Of a DNA stretch of 64,000 nucleotides, positions 33,590 to 47,189 are shown one piece after another (position 1 is the first letter of the stretch; every line of letters begins with the position of its first letter). Below the pieces are notes generated by a model. That model saw nothing but the letters and a program-made list of their open reading frames with translations. It was not told where the DNA came from and ran no database searches. The stretch lies in assembly GCA_946699065.1 (NCBI GenBank), contig CAMPDV010000063.1:945210-1009209 (forward strand), given 5' to 3'. Position numbers and translations under genes: made by a program. This DNA is from Loxodes magnus. Lineage: Eukaryota > Ciliophora > Karyorelictea > Loxodida > Loxodidae.

Positions 33590-35787
33590 TCAATTAATCT
33601 CAAAGTCAATAATTGGCATTTCAGGATCAATAATTTCCCATATCAATTGCTCCCATTTTTGCATTCTTTCATCAAGTTTAGCAAACAATGCTTCTAGTTC
33701 AAATTTTTCTTTAAGCTCAGGTTCATTTTTTGTAATGTAGTTTTGCACGAACAGAGAAAGATCCTTCCTTAAAAATCTCTAAGCAGCTTAATGACTAACA
33801 TAAACAGCTAAACCTGAAGGAGCGCGAGGATGAATCAATAAAACTTAGTCAATTATTTCTACCTCACGTTCAACTTCTTCTGCTCCTTATTAAGCCTTAG
33901 AAGGAGCTTACTGTTTGTCCTTAGAAGATTCATTCAAATCTTCTTCACCTGAACCTTCTCCTTCCTCTTACCCTGGTCTAATAATTGGAATTCTAATTCT
34001 AGCAACAGCTTTAGGTTTCAAATTTTTCGCTTCCATGCCTAAAAGAATGAAATGATCAATTAAACTTACCAGGTAACTCAGTAAGCCTGATTTTATTTCT
34101 AACATTGCTATTATCTACCGTTTCAGTGTCTTTAATTGCCATCAATCTGAAGAACGCTATTATAGTACCTCTAATCAAATCTTATCTGATACCAAATCTC
34201 TCTACATTTTAAAAAATAGTAGTTAGAGCTGTATTTGCAAAATTTTTCTAAGGGTCCATAACAGTTTCCAAAAATGGAATCTAAATCACATAAAAATAAT
34301 TTTACAAAGAGTGGCTCAGGCAACTCATGTAAATTATCCAAATTTACTTATAAATCATCACCATGCTCTTAAGGAATTTTTAGGTTCTCTAGTCATGAGT
34401 TTATCTCATTTGCGTTTATATTTGTAAACTCGAAAATTTCTTACTTCATGTGCTCAACTGCAAAAACTTAGATAAATTCAAGTAGTTAATCAAAATCCAA
34501 ACTCTTTCCATATATATCTTCCATGACAGTTATCAGGCATAAAAATTCTCCAAACAAGCCTCCAGGTGTTCCAACAATTTTCTCAGAAACTCTATAATCA
34601 CCATCTGTAAATATCTGCTCTATAATTTTTTCTCTCACATCACCAACATCAATAATTTCGTTATAGATTTGCTCTTTTAGTCCTTCAATATAAAGTTATC
34701 TCTTGTGAGCTTTTCTATTCAGATCTCTTTGCCTTTTTCTTTCCTCTTTTTCTTTTATCTATTTGAGCTTTTAAAGTCTCTCGCTTTCTCTTTTATTGTA
34801 CTCTGTCAATATCGATCTTGCATGTGTTGCTACTCCTTCTTGATAACCTTTAACTTCAAGGTCCAATACTATTTTTCCTGAACAGCTTACTAAAGAATTC
34901 AGATCTTAAGTCTAATCTAAGAGCCAAGGTATAAATTGGTCATGAAGAGCGATTTGCAAAGGATCTCTAAAGTATCCTGAGTTGCTTAGCTATCTAAAAA
35001 CTCCTTTTTGCATATTCTATAAATATTTCTTGGAATATATTCTGCTACAGAATTTTTGGTGCGCTGTTTGCTGCTACTCAATTCTTGCTCTCTACTGTAG
35101 TTTCCTTCTATCAGCTTCTTCCTTTTTCCTCTTCTCTTAGGCTTCTAACCTTTAAACTTCAGATATTTCTGCATCTCTTATTTACTAGAACTCTCGTTGA
35201 TGCTTTCTCATTGCTTCAAGCTCTTCTTCCTCTAAAACTTCCATTCTTGCTTGCTCTAAAGTTTTGCCTACCAGAACTTCCAGAATAGGCTATACTTCTC
35301 TGTCAAAATCAAAAAGTTCGCCATCTTCAATTTAAGTTTCAATATCTTCTCCCCTTTTAACAGGTATAAAGTGAGGAGTTGGTGGTCTATCAATAAAAAA
35401 GTCGGTTTAAGTTTCTATTTCATATTCAGGTGGTTTGTCAGTTAATTCTTCTAAGAATTTCTCCGTTTGAGCTTCTTCATGTTTTCGACCTTAAACAGGT
35501 TCAGGAGTAGATACTTCTCTTTAAGACTAAGATGCTTACTAATTTTACTAAGAAGTTTGCTTTCTTTTTCTTTTTTTCTTAGATATTTCCTACTATCTCT
35601 CTAGTTCCTACTACTAAGACTGAGGTACAACCATTGCAGCATAAGTATTACCTCTAATTACCCTTTTATCAAACATAATATTCTAAGCTTATGATTATGT
35701 TGGATCTCTATACTTAACATGTGATCCTGCTACTACAACTTTCGGTTCCGCAGAAAATCGATAACCTCCTTCAGCAAGTTATGCCAT
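33590..35787 (-). CDS. RSPH3: Radial spoke protein 3 with long C-terminal extension
   Basis: 713 residues, introns of 31 nt (34040-34070) and 25 nt (34281-34305), ATG 35787, TGA 33592. RSP3 dimers form the backbone of axonemal radial spokes and anchor PKA. The hallmark core is present: FDKRVIRGNTYAA, EIETQTDFFIDRPPTP, ILEVLVGKTLEQARMEVLEE, then YLQNMQKGVFRQL, GYFRDPLQ and FIPWLL. After the coiled coil, about 300 further residues (TPGGLFGEFLCLITVMEDIYG, FANTALTTIFQNVERFGIRQ, then an acidic linker and PEMPIIDFEIN) are not part of the classical RSP3 fold. Both introns are needed to keep that part in frame. Confidence 0.93.
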
Positions 35788-36464
35788 TTTTATAATAAAA
35801 CCTTTATTCCTTAGGCTACTATCTTCATTACATCTCTCTATATTTATAAAATACAACCTATCTTAAAAGCCTAATCATAGAAGCTGCACTGATGAGCATT
35901 AAAGTAAAATGATATGTGAGAGATATAAATATAGATGTGAACATATGTAATAGACTGCTATGATATGGGGCTTTAAGTATGAATAGTAGTCATGCTAATG
36001 AGATGTGATTGGCTTACAAGTATATCATACCTGTAGTTAAGTTAATACTTTCAATGAAAAGGTTATTATGAACATAACATACTTCGGATTATTTAGCATG
36101 ATACCAAGATTCATCTTCTGACTTGATTAAAACATAATCAGAAGGTTTTATAACTGTATCCACCCGAAAGAAGTCTAAGATATATAAATAGAGGGTTGAT
36201 AGTTAGTGTCAGAAATAGAATTAAAAGCTATTGATCATTGATTGTTCTTCTTACTTTCATCCTCTTCTTTCTCCTTTTTGGGTTTCACTCTAATAAAAGC
36301 CTCTTCCATATCCTGCATAATGTTCTAATTTGTTTCCTCAGTATTTTCCCAAACATCATCACTATATTTCTTATCAATTTCCAATATTTATTTATACATA
36401 TCATAATTAGACTTTTCATTTAAGAGCGTATAGATACCTACTCCAATCATAGATCTAGTTATTA
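35788..36464. other. Spacer between divergent genes
   Basis: No supported gene; presumably holds both promoters. AT-rich. Confidence 0.45.
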
Positions 36465-37067
36465 ATGGATAAGGCAATTAGACAGGCAAGTAATAAGCAG
36501 TTAAAAAAGACAAAGGAGCTGTTAGGATCTTATTCCTTAGATTTATCTGATTTATTTTGATTAGCTTCCTACTATCTTCCACTGTAAGAGTCTTCATATT
36601 TCTCAGAAATTTGCGCATCACTTACCTGCCTTGCTTTATAGTTTTAAACATATTTATTATTTCCTTTGCTAATTCAACTATGATAATAAGGCTCTTTATA
36701 ATACACTATCTTATGTAATTAGTTGCTAGTTACTCTTCTAAGCTATATGCATTATATGGAAAGTGGAAGAAGCAATTAATAGCTTTCAATTTTGTTTACA
36801 CTAATTGTCTTAATAAATTACTAAAGGCTTGAATAGAGCATTTGCATAACAGTCACTAGGAAGAGAAAAGGGAGTAAGAAGAGTAAGATAAGAAGGCATA
36901 GTAAAGCTATTCTACCTATTTAAGAAAGATAGTCAAATGGCTATTCAAATAAGAGCTAGAAAAGAAAGGATTCATTAAACTAAAGCTATTCATAAAAAAA
37001 TAGCTACAATGGTAAATATCTTTATATTAGAGTATCTGCAAGTATTAAATAAGTCTCAATAGTATGA
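36465..37067 (+). CDS. Hypothetical protein
   Basis: 200 residues. It starts MDKAIRQASNKQLKKTKELL, with a hydrophobic middle (LTCLALQFQTYLLFPLLIQL) and a basic C-terminal third (RKRKGSKKSKIRRHSK). Could be a one- or two-pass membrane protein. Not recognised; the frame relies on two TGA read as Trp. Confidence 0.38.
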
Positions 37068-37635
37068 ATAATCATGCAGTTCTTAAATAAAAGCGTTTAG
37101 TCTAGAAGTAAAAGACTTATACTATGTGATGCATTTACAAATTAAGGTAGTCAATGAAGATAGTTATTTTTATCATCTGCTAATAGAATTAACAAAATGA
37201 AGGATAGGATAATGGAGATAAAGAAGTAGGAAATAATATTGCATTATGTATCATATTAATAGTCTCTTAAATAAAAGGATAAAAGAAGAATCATATAAGT
37301 AATAATAAAGTCATACAGTTGCTAAGTAGTCTATTTTATAAGGTTATTGGATCTATTTATGAGCACTAGTTTCTGCATATGTTGATACTGATAAGTGTAG
37401 AATATGATGAGAATAATAAAGGCTAGCAAGAGAATTTGTTATAGAATAGAGATTTAAAAATTGACAACTAGTTAGATTTTAAATACCTTTATAGTATATT
37501 TTCAATTCATAAAACTAAGTTCTAGATTTTATTCTAGAAGATGAAGGAACTCGCTGAGTATTGGCTTAAATTTACCAGAAAGCATCGTACGAGAGAAATT
37601 TCGATTTAAATTGTCTAGAAAAATATCAATTATAA
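37068..37635. other. Spacer with an unexplained open frame
   Basis: From ATG 37154 one frame is free of TGA for 160 codons and reads as a plausible charged protein (DENNKGQQENLLQNRDLKID, WLKFTRKHRTREI). It overlaps the E2 start in another frame, so it cannot end in a TGA before that gene. It may be chance. Confidence 0.25.
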
Positions 37636-38082
<447 letters not shown>

Positions 38083-38458
38083 TATTTACCTTTATTCACT
38101 TATTTTAAATTAGATTCTTATTCTTTTTCCCATTCTTACTGCCTTCATTTTCTCCTTCTCTCATACTCTCCATCAAATTACTACCTTATAGTCAATAATC
38201 GCTACACTTATCTACTCTTACTTTCCCTCTTTACTATATGATTCAAACTCCTCTTAATGTGTCTTCATTTTTGACATCTACACATATAAGACCACTATAA
38301 GCTAAAATAGTTAAGAATAGATTATTAAAGAACGGTGAAAGGGGATAGTAATAAAGCTAATAACCTTAGTTAGGCAGCAATAGTGATATAGCTAAGTAGC
38401 TAATACCTAATATACCCTTAACAAGGAGAGCAGAGTTAAAGAGAGAGTCTGTTATTAA

Positions 38459-38950
38459 ATGATCAATTAAATAACCTTCAATCTTGAACCTTTAAGAATG
38501 CAAATGCAGCAATAAAGCAGGCTTTACTAACTAATTGCTGATATCTAAAACAATAATAAGTCTAAGCTTAATCAGGTAGAGGTTAAGTTATCTACCACTA
38601 AAAATGAAAAATCTTATAGTAGTAAGTATGAAGCTAAATAAGCTGAACTAGTAGAGTTTAAATAGCTACTTAAATAAAGTTAAATAAGTAACTCATTTAT
38701 GTAAAAGCAATCTCTCATATGCAGCTTATAAGTGCCAAAGTATGATAATCTAGCACTTACTTTTTATATATCTTCCTAGCTAACCAAAAATAGGTTAAAG
38801 GTATAGTATCTATATCTATGTAAAGATACCTAACTAAACCCAATTATCAGCTGCAAAGGATCAGTTAATAAAAGCTGGCTTCATTTAAATAAGGACGTTC
38901 CTAGTTAATGCTAACATCATATTGTAATCAGTTGTTATTAAAAATCTTGA
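38459..38950 (+). CDS. Hypothetical protein
   Basis: 163 residues with no internal TGA. The first half is Lys/Gln-rich and helical (LRMQMQQQSRLYQLIADIQN, SSKYEAKQAELVEFKQLLK); the second looks more globular (PKYDNLALTFYISSQ, CKDTQLNPIISCKGSVNKSW). Not recognised. Confidence 0.52.
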
Positions 38951-39056
38951 CTGTTTAAGGGAAAGGTTATAGTTATAAAGCTGGTTTATATAAATGTGAG
39001 AAAGTACATATAAATTAGAAAAAGTGAAAAAAGGAAATAAAGTATAATAGGATCAT

Positions 39057-40022
39057 ATGCTGAGAATCAGACCTAAAAGTGCTTCTAAAGCGAAATATGA
39101 TTCTATCAAAAGCCCTAAGAAGAAGCTATCTCAAAGACTGTAAGAGATGTGCAACTGAGAGTAAATCTAGCTAATAATCAGCTAAATATAGTAAAAAGAG
39201 GTATAAGGTTAACCAGTTATGTAGCCTAATATCAAAACTAAAGGAAGATCTAGAACTCCAACACATCTAAAGAAAAGTTATTAAAATTATGCCATTGCGT
39301 AGGATAATAAAGGTTAGACTTTGAAAGCAGAGAAAATAGGTATTAACGAGAATGTTGATGAAGATAATGTAAAGGAGGAAAAAGTAGTTTGCGCTATTAA
39401 CTCATTATACAATTCTTTTGAAAACAAAAAGTAAAAACCAGTGCCTATGTGAAAACTTGTGACTCCTAATACGAAAAAATGAATAAACAGAGGTTAATTT
39501 AATGGATTTAAGGTTCCGAAAAAAAGTAAAGCTGTGGATAAAGATGATAGGGGAAGTAACTGTATTGTTAATATTAATGAAGCTTCACCTGATGAAGATA
39601 ATCTTTGGAGCTAGAGATAAGTTTTTCCTGCTAGAACAGTGAAAACAATAATTTAAATTAAGAACTAGAAAGAAAGCATCCAGTTTATAGAATAGCAATA
39701 AAAACAACAGGAACTTCCTTTTTCAAATATACTTTCGGGTAATAACTTGTGGAAATTTAGAAAGTATATGCTATAAAGTCCTTTCGAAGAAACTTTAGGA
39801 AGGTCTAACACATAACGAAAGGAAAAGGAAGAATTTTATAAGAGTAATTAGCTGAAGAGTTATAGAAAACTGAGTGATGTGAAGAAATAATCAAAAGCAA
39901 ATAACGAGAAATTAAGAAATTAGAAATATAAAGGAGGTCACTTTGACAAAACTCACTCTAACGAAGGATTAGTATTAGGATTTAAAGTAGATAGTGACTT
40001 TTTAAACGTAGTCAGAAAATGA
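39057..40022 (+). CDS. Basic hypothetical protein
   Basis: 321 residues ending KVDSDFLNVVRK before TGA 40020. It is rich in Lys, Ser and Pro (MLRIRPKSASKAKYDSIKSP, KGRSRTPTHLKKS) with an acidic stretch (NENVDEDNVKEEKV). The low hydrophobicity and repeated SP/TP sites suggest a disordered cytoskeletal or nuclear protein. TGA is read as Trp in MCNWEQ, PMWKLV and KKWINR. Not recognised. Confidence 0.65.
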
Positions 40023-40614
40023 TACTTGATTGTTTTAATTTATTTATAAATAAATTTAGCATAAAGATATCAATAAGCAAACTAGTAACTAGTTTGAATT
40101 AGCTCAGAGACTTTGCATCATTCCAATGGATCTAAACATTTAATAAAGTAGAATATTCTCCATAATCCCTCAAATATATTTAGTTGCCTACCCATATATC
40201 AAATAAACTTCTCTTCTATCTCCTCTATCATCCACATTTAGTCTCTCTTATCTAGCAAAGCATATATTAGCATACCAATTGATGGTTTCATCTTAGCTTA
40301 TTATTTATATGTTATTTAGTTCCTACCTAATTTTATAGCTCTGCATTTGCTTTTATAATGCTTATCGTATTTGTTTTACTAATTGCTTGGAGATTATAAA
40401 GGACCCTTATATTTATAGCCTATACTAAGCTAAAGTAATAGGAATTAGTATCTATTATATCCCTTAAATTTCCCTAGTCTCACAAAGCAAGCCTATTACT
40501 GGTAACTTTCGTTTACCCTTCTATCAAATAGTTAATATATTGAATAGCTTAGTATATAGCAGAGATATAGGATCTTGATTCAAAAATTTAGGCTAGTTTA
40601 CTTAGTAAAACATA
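40023..40614. other. Spacer
   Basis: No supported gene. Confidence 0.45.
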
Positions 40615-41128
40615 ATGATAAGCAATTAGAAGTATAAGAGTGACTATTATGTATTTATATCTAAGAATGCAATCTAAACTAGTAGTAAGATCATAATGGG
40701 TTTAGTCTATAAAACTGATATTCAAATGATTACTTTAAGCTTATAAAACTAACTTTAGTATTGTTACCAAGACTGAGAGTAATAAGTGAAATAGTGATTA
40801 GAAGTGTATCACTTTATACTAAATATGCATGAGTTATTAATACAAGAAAGAAGTCTGTTTATACTTAAGGATAAATACTTGAACTAGCATAAAAAGATTA
40901 AAGAATAAGTCTAAAAACTAAGGAAGGATCTGAATATAAATCTACCGAAGATATAACTAACTAACTTATCAAATAAACTAAAGAAGTAAAGCTTAGATTA
41001 TTCTAGTTAGCAATTGCTTGTGGATTAACGAAGTTAGTTCATTTCTTTTCTTAAGGGAATTTTAAGTGAATAAAGCGTGAAGGATAACTTCCAAGGCTAT
41101 TTAATTATAGGAATTCATATATAAGTGA
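40615..41128 (+). CDS. Hypothetical coiled-coil protein, 3' end inferred
   Basis: The frame opens at ATG 40615 and includes LNMHELLIQERSLFILKDKY and HKKIKEQVQKLRKDLNINLP, with a polar helix after it. Read without splicing it runs into the next gene. A 19-nt GTGAAG..CAAG intron near 41079 would give an end IQLQEFIYK before TGA 41126, which I take as the tentative end. Confidence 0.4.
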
Positions 41129-41168
41129 ATTAATATTTTAACAGTTGCTTAGGTTTCATATTTTATAA

Positions 41169-43445
41169 ATGGGTTGTGGACATAATTCCTAGTAGAGCGT
41201 TAAGCCGTCATAGCTAAATTCTTCTAGCGGATAAAGTAAATAGACTAAGACTTAAGGTTAAACTGCATAAGCAACCAAAAAGGAAGGCGGAGAGGAAGAT
41301 GTGGGAATGCAGTTTGAAGATAAAAATAGAGAATTTGACGAAGATATCTAATTAGAAATCTTAGGTAAACGAATAGATCCTTCAGGCAATGAAAAAAGCA
41401 ATTATGAAAGAAATTAGAAAAGACCTGAAGATAATTAGTAAATATTTTCTATGTTTGAAGAGACAGCTGCAGAATCAGGTGAATAAGCAATGGCTGTAAA
41501 GCCTTTCATAGGAGCTCTCATTCCACCTTCTAATCCTCCTAACATAAGTACTGAAAAGCCTAGTATAAATTTGACTCTTGATTATGCATATGGATATAGA
41601 TGCTTTGATACAAGAAATAATCTGGTTTATACGAATAATCCTGAAAATATTGCTTATATGACAGCTGCTTTAGGTGTGGTATTGAATAAAACAAACAACA
41701 CTCAGAAATTCTTTGGAGCAGGATCTAAAGAAACTGCAAAAGGACATAATGATGATATCGTATCTTTAGCAATTCATCCTAATAGAGAATTAATAGCCAC
41801 TGGAGAAGTTGGAAAGAATCCTACTATCTGTATATGAAAATCAAGTAGTCCTGAAGCTGGACCAGTAAGTAGTTTTAAGTAAGGTCCAGGCACTCGATCC
41901 GTCTCTACGCTATGTTTTTCATCATGTGGGAAATTTTTAGTGTCATGTGGCTTTGATAATGATAATACGGTTTTTGTTTGGGATTGGTAATAAAAATAAT
42001 AGCTTGCTTCAAGTAAAAGTGGTCCAGATAAAATCTTACATGTAGCATGAAATCCAAAAGTTTAGCAGTTCTTTACGGTTGGAGTAAAGCATACAATCTT
42101 TTGGTGGTTTGATGGCAAATAAATCACCAAATAATCGAAAGGATTATATGGAACTGCTGGAAAAGCAACTAACATGACATGCGTTGCATTTTTATCTAAC
42201 GGATAGGCAGTTTCAGGAGGAGCTAATGGATGCATTTATCTATGGGATTCCTAGAATAGATAATTAGCTAAAAGCGTTTAGATTCATAATAATGCCATAC
42301 ATAGCTTGAATGTAGGAAGTGATGATAAAATAGTAACAGGAGGTGCAGATAAAAAAGTATATCTACTTTCTTCTAGTTTTGGAAAAGAAGTCAGTTTGGA
42401 TGTAGAGGATACTCCTAAAGCATTAGATTTGCATTAAAGTGGAAATATCTTAATAGGGCTTAAAAATGGCACAATTAAAGAGTATAGTATTAAACTTTAG
42501 AAAAGTGAGGTCTTCATGTAATCCCATTCGTAAGGTGAAATTTGGGGTATTGATTTAGATCCTTCCAAAAGATATCTTGTTACAACAGGAGACGATAATA
42601 AAATTCTGGTATGGGATACAAGATAAAAAAATGTAATAAACTAGGCGGTTATAAATAAGAATCCAGGCTAACCTAGAAAAATGGGAGCATCAACCCTTTC
42701 TGAACTTCCTCCAAATCAATAGTCGCGTGCAGTTTGCGTTAACAAAAAAAATGGACATGTAGCTATTGGAAATAATGATGGAACAGTAACAATTAGAGAA
42801 AGTTTACCTTTAATATAGAACATTATAAAGGAGATTAAAGATCCGAAAGAATGAATTGAAGCTATGTCTTATTCTCCTGATGGAACTAAATTAGCAGTTG
42901 GCTCACATGACAACTGCATCTATGTTTATGACGCTTAATCTTATGCACTATTATAAAAGTTAGCTAAACATAATTCATTCATAACAAGTTTAGATTGAAG
43001 CACGTGTTCTCAATATATTCATAGTAATTGTGGTGCTTATGAGCTATTGTTCTTTGATGCTAAATCTGGATAGCATTTACCTGGTAACTTTATTAAATGC
43101 AGATGGAGCCTCAAAGTTAAAAGATGAATTTTGGAATACTTGGACATGCAGATTTGGTTGGCCTGTACAAGGTATTTATATGGGTTAAATAGACTTTACT
43201 CATGTTAATGGAATTGATAGAAGTAGTAATGGCAAACTAGTTGCAACAGGTGACGATTGGGGATTTGTATGCGTTTTTAACTATCCTAATAAAGCAGGAA
43301 GCAAAGCTTAGATATATAAGTAAGTTATAATATTTAAAGAGGACATAGCGAGCATGTAACTAGAGTAAAATGGGGGCATGATGATAAATATTTATTTTCA
43401 ATAGGAGGCCATGATAAGACTTTACTCTAGTGGAAAGTAGTTTGA
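41169..43445 (+). CDS. EML/EMAP-type WD-repeat protein
   Basis: 745 residues with introns of 19 nt (43084-43102) and 20 nt (43320-43339). The N-terminus MGCGHNSQQ offers Gly2/Cys3 for myristoyl and palmitoyl anchoring. After an acidic linker the EML pattern starts: LDYAYGYRCFDTRNNLVYTN, AALGVVLN, GHNDDIVSLAIHPNRELIA, then WD blades (TICIWKS, FVWDWQQ, IYLWDS, ILVWDT) and the conserved EFWNTWTCRFGWPVQGIY. EML proteins bind microtubules and in ciliates decorate axonemes. Both introns lie in conserved sequence and must be removed (IYKGHSEHVTRVKWG). Several blade tryptophans use TGA. Confidence 0.94.
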
Positions 43446-43645
43446 AACTATCAACACTAAAATGATTTTTCTTATTAAAATTTTATAGTTGTAAGCTGAT
43501 TGATTCATATTTCAAAATTTTACTAGTTTTACTCTAAGCATCTAACAACAGTTACAAAATTTTCCAAAAAAAAAGTAACTTCCTTTAAAATAAAATAAAT
43601 ACATTATTGTATTCGTTACTATTTTAATTAAAAAATGCTTATATA

Positions 43646-45250
43646 TCATCTTGCAGTTTCTAGAAAGGCAATGTAATTTAGCGAATGTTTTTTGCGAACT
43701 GAATTCTATTTTTCTAACAGCGAGTCTTTTAACTAAGTTGATTTCTCCTTATCAAAGTATTTTTGTATATTCTTAACCTTTATTTCCTCCAATTTTTATA
43801 AATTTTCTTGCACAAGCTATTTCTTGAATTCCTTCATTTGTTATCTAAAATTCCATTCATTTTAGAACTAGTTTTATAACTGACTTATGAAAAGTTCACG
43901 CTTATGTTCATGTTAGTTCATTTGCTTTTCAGACTGAACTTATTGCTTAATCTTTGTAGAAAAACTTCTTATTTAATGTCTTGAAGGAGAGCTTATTGAA
44001 TCAGGAGTCTTTGATCGTAAGCTTTTCTACTTTATAAATCTTAGATTTTCCTTTTCTTATATATATTCCAGCATTTTAATCACGTTTTAAACTTCCTTGG
44101 CTTAATGTAATTGAAATAAATTTGAACTTTAAACATTGCGAAATTTTTCTCTGCTTTAAGCTAAACTTTAGCTCTAAGCACGTAAAAAGTTTTAGCGTTT
44201 CACCGAACTTTACTACATTCTATTCTCATTTTACTAAAGTTTGATCTTTATAAAGTTCTCTTCTTCAGTACTTAATCTAAAATCTCTATTAATTTGGTTA
44301 ATGATAGACCTATTAATCTACTGCTTAGTTTGCTATTTTCAAAATTTTTAATTCTTTTTTATATTTTCCTACATTTCCAGCTTTTTCATTTATTCCTACT
44401 ACATGTCAAACTATCTCTACTGTTAGATTGCCTTTCTTTCCATATTTTGTATTTCTTGTTTCTTTTATGCTTTTATTTGTTCTTGCTTCATTTTGCTTTT
44501 TGCTCTGAAACTTAGATTTAGTTCTTCCTTCTGTTAAGGAGAGGTTTGTTCTGCTTATTTCTTTATTCTTTTGTACATTTTTTTTAGCTTCATATTGATC
44601 TTAGAAGTTTCGTTTTTAACGTTATTCAGTAAATTATCTGAAATCTAGCTAAACTTGCTTTATAGTTAAGTTTTGAAAAAGCTCATTTTATTCTATTAGT
44701 TCTCAGTTTCTACCTACTTTTCACTTTATTTCTCAGTTTCGAAGTTCTATTTATTAATAGAGTTAATACTAAAGTTCTATACTATTGGAGAAGCACAACT
44801 TCTAGTCTTTCTCATATTTTTCTGCTTTTTCCATTACTCTCTCAATCTCTTAACACATTCTTCCAACACTTAATCAGCCACTAGCTACTATTTCTTAAGC
44901 AGGTAAATCTTTTTATTAATCTCAACATCATAAGGATTACTTTACAATTTCACAAGCTCTTCCTAGCTCAGTCCTTACTTCTTTAGCTACTATATATCCA
45001 CACTTCGCTCATCACATACTTATTATATAATCCTAGGAAACTACAGCACATTTTAGCTTCTATTTCAAACATTTAATAAGTTATTACTTTCTTTTTTCTC
45101 TATAGCTGCACTATAGACAATTTCCTTTAGCTAAGCATCATTAAGCTTATCAATACTAATCTTCTCGCTTTACGAAATTTAATTACTCTTACTTTCAATT
45201 TCCCCTATATTAGACTAAGGTAGTGAGAGTCTCTTATTATTGTTCTGCAT
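43646..45250 (-). CDS. Long coiled-coil protein
   Basis: 534 residues, ATG 45250, TGA 43648, no intron. It is highly charged throughout, with long heptad-rich helices (RAKSKMKQEQIKAQKKQEIQ, LQNQFQNEWNFRQQMKEFKK) and short Ser/Pro islands (RSCASPIVQ, SKTPDSISSPSRHQ). Probably a structural basal-body or axoneme coiled coil; no named domain. A 30-nt GTAAGT..CATAG element at 45312-45341 could be a 5' UTR intron. Confidence 0.75.
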
Positions 45251-46305
45251 TTAATTAAAGGAAAGATAAATGTTCAATATCTAGTTTTAACTATGAAAAT
45301 AGCTTTTAAATGTAACTTACCACTAAATCAAAAATCAGGTATAACTTTCTTATATCTCTCCATTTTATAGCAACGCTATTTTCTTTAGTAGTTGGAAAGA
45401 AGGGAAATAATCACAGATATTAAGCACTTAATATAAGAACAAGTTTGGTAAATATAAGTAAAATAGGCTAAATGAGAATGAGGCTTTGGGATAACTATTG
45501 TAAGATGTAGAAAAGTAGAATTTATTTAACTATTTGGAATCAAATTAAATAGCATCCTCATTATATAGAAAGTGGGAATTGCTTATAGCTTTGGTTTAAG
45601 ATTTAGAAAATGATTATAGGTGGAAAAATTTTATGTCTATGTTAGCTCAAAAAAAGAATGCTTGTTGATAATAAAGATAAATTAGAAAACGGTTGATTGA
45701 TATTAAAAATTAGAGCAATAGAAAATAAAATAAAAAGAGTGCTACTAGTTGTGTTCATGACAGATAAAAATAAACTAGATTATCTAAACTCTTCATAAAG
45801 TAAACTTGGTTAAATATGACGCATTTATATCATCTCAAAACTGGATAATTTACTTAAAGTCTAAGAATTCAGAATATCTTTATTAGAATAAATATCTAAG
45901 AATATTTTGCATTTTAAGAGGAAAAATTTAAATAAAAAATTGATTTAGTAAGAGCTAGACTATTAAAGTGTATTATTAAGAATAATAATACAAAGAATTA
46001 AAATTTAATAAAAAGCTAGATAAAAGATAAATGTTTATAATAGAAAACTAATTACTATTTTTGTAATAATCTGAAAATAGAAAATAGTGCATCAAAGTAA
46101 ATCTTTGCATGATTAAAAATATATGAAAATACTAAAAATAAAGAGTAAAGTAGATTATAAAGATTTTAGCATTATCATAATTGTAAGATTAATTCTTTGA
46201 TTATTTCATTAAAAATTATTTTTATGATTTATATAAAAAATGAAATCAAGAAAATACAGATATCTCTCAATAAATACTTAAAAGTGAGAAATATAATATA
46301 ATTTA
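45251..46305. other. AT-rich spacer
   Basis: No frame here has convincing composition; probably intergenic with the upstream regions of two genes. Confidence 0.45.
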
Positions 46306-47178
46306 ATGAATAATCAACTTAGTAAGTAAAAGGACATTAACCTCAGGAATTTTTAGCACAAACAGTCTGCTAAAGAATATAAAATCTATAATAAGAAATA
46401 AAAATAAAAGGTTAAAGATTAAGAATTAGAATAGATGCTAGAAAAAATAGGAGATAAATTAAATAATTAATTTCCATCTATAGAGCTGTAAATAAATAGC
46501 TTGCAATTGTAAATGGTTTATAAACTGGATGAAAATGATAAATAATTAAATTTAATTCCTCAAATTTTAAAGATTTAGTTTTCTTATTTCAAATATTTAA
46601 AAAAATTTAAGAAAATATGCACAATAAAGAGAAATTATTCAAAAAGACATTGGATACAGGGAAGTAATCCTATTGATATAGAAATAAATAAATATAACAA
46701 AGCATACGAAGAAAAATACGCTGTTATAAATATCAAACGCAGCAAAATTTTAAAGAATGCCGATGAAGAAACTAGAATTATGAAAAAATAAGAGAAACAA
46801 ATAAAGACCTATTTTATATATGTTCTACATAAGCAAGATTAATATATAGAAAAAACGCTATGATAGTAAATTAAGCAAATTTTAAAATAATTTTTAGAAT
46901 AAGCAAGCTCAGCTGTAAAGTCAAAATTATAAATAAGACAAAGTCCTTAGAAATCCTTTAGTTCAAGAGTATTCATTTTCAAAATTGCTGGATGTAAAGG
47001 ATAAGTTTTGAAACTAAAAATATCTTTTAACTTTGCCTTAAGAATATAGAATCATTTCATTATTTAGCAGATTCAGCTAAAGTACTATTATCATTTTTAT
47101 AATATTTTATTCAGTTTAAACTTTTTTTTATTTTCACTATACAAAGTAACCTATGATTCCTTTGCTTTCTACTTTTGA
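46306..47178 (+). CDS. Hypothetical charged protein
   Basis: 290 codons to TGA 47176. The first 200 are hydrophilic and helical (KVKDQELEQMLEKIGDKLNN, NADEETRIMKKQEKQIKTY) with an RHWIQGSNPIDIEINKYNKA segment. The last 60 codons degrade into Phe/Leu/Tyr-rich low complexity, so the true end may be earlier, near 47000. Not recognised. Confidence 0.45.
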
Positions 47179-47189
47179 TTATTCTAATT

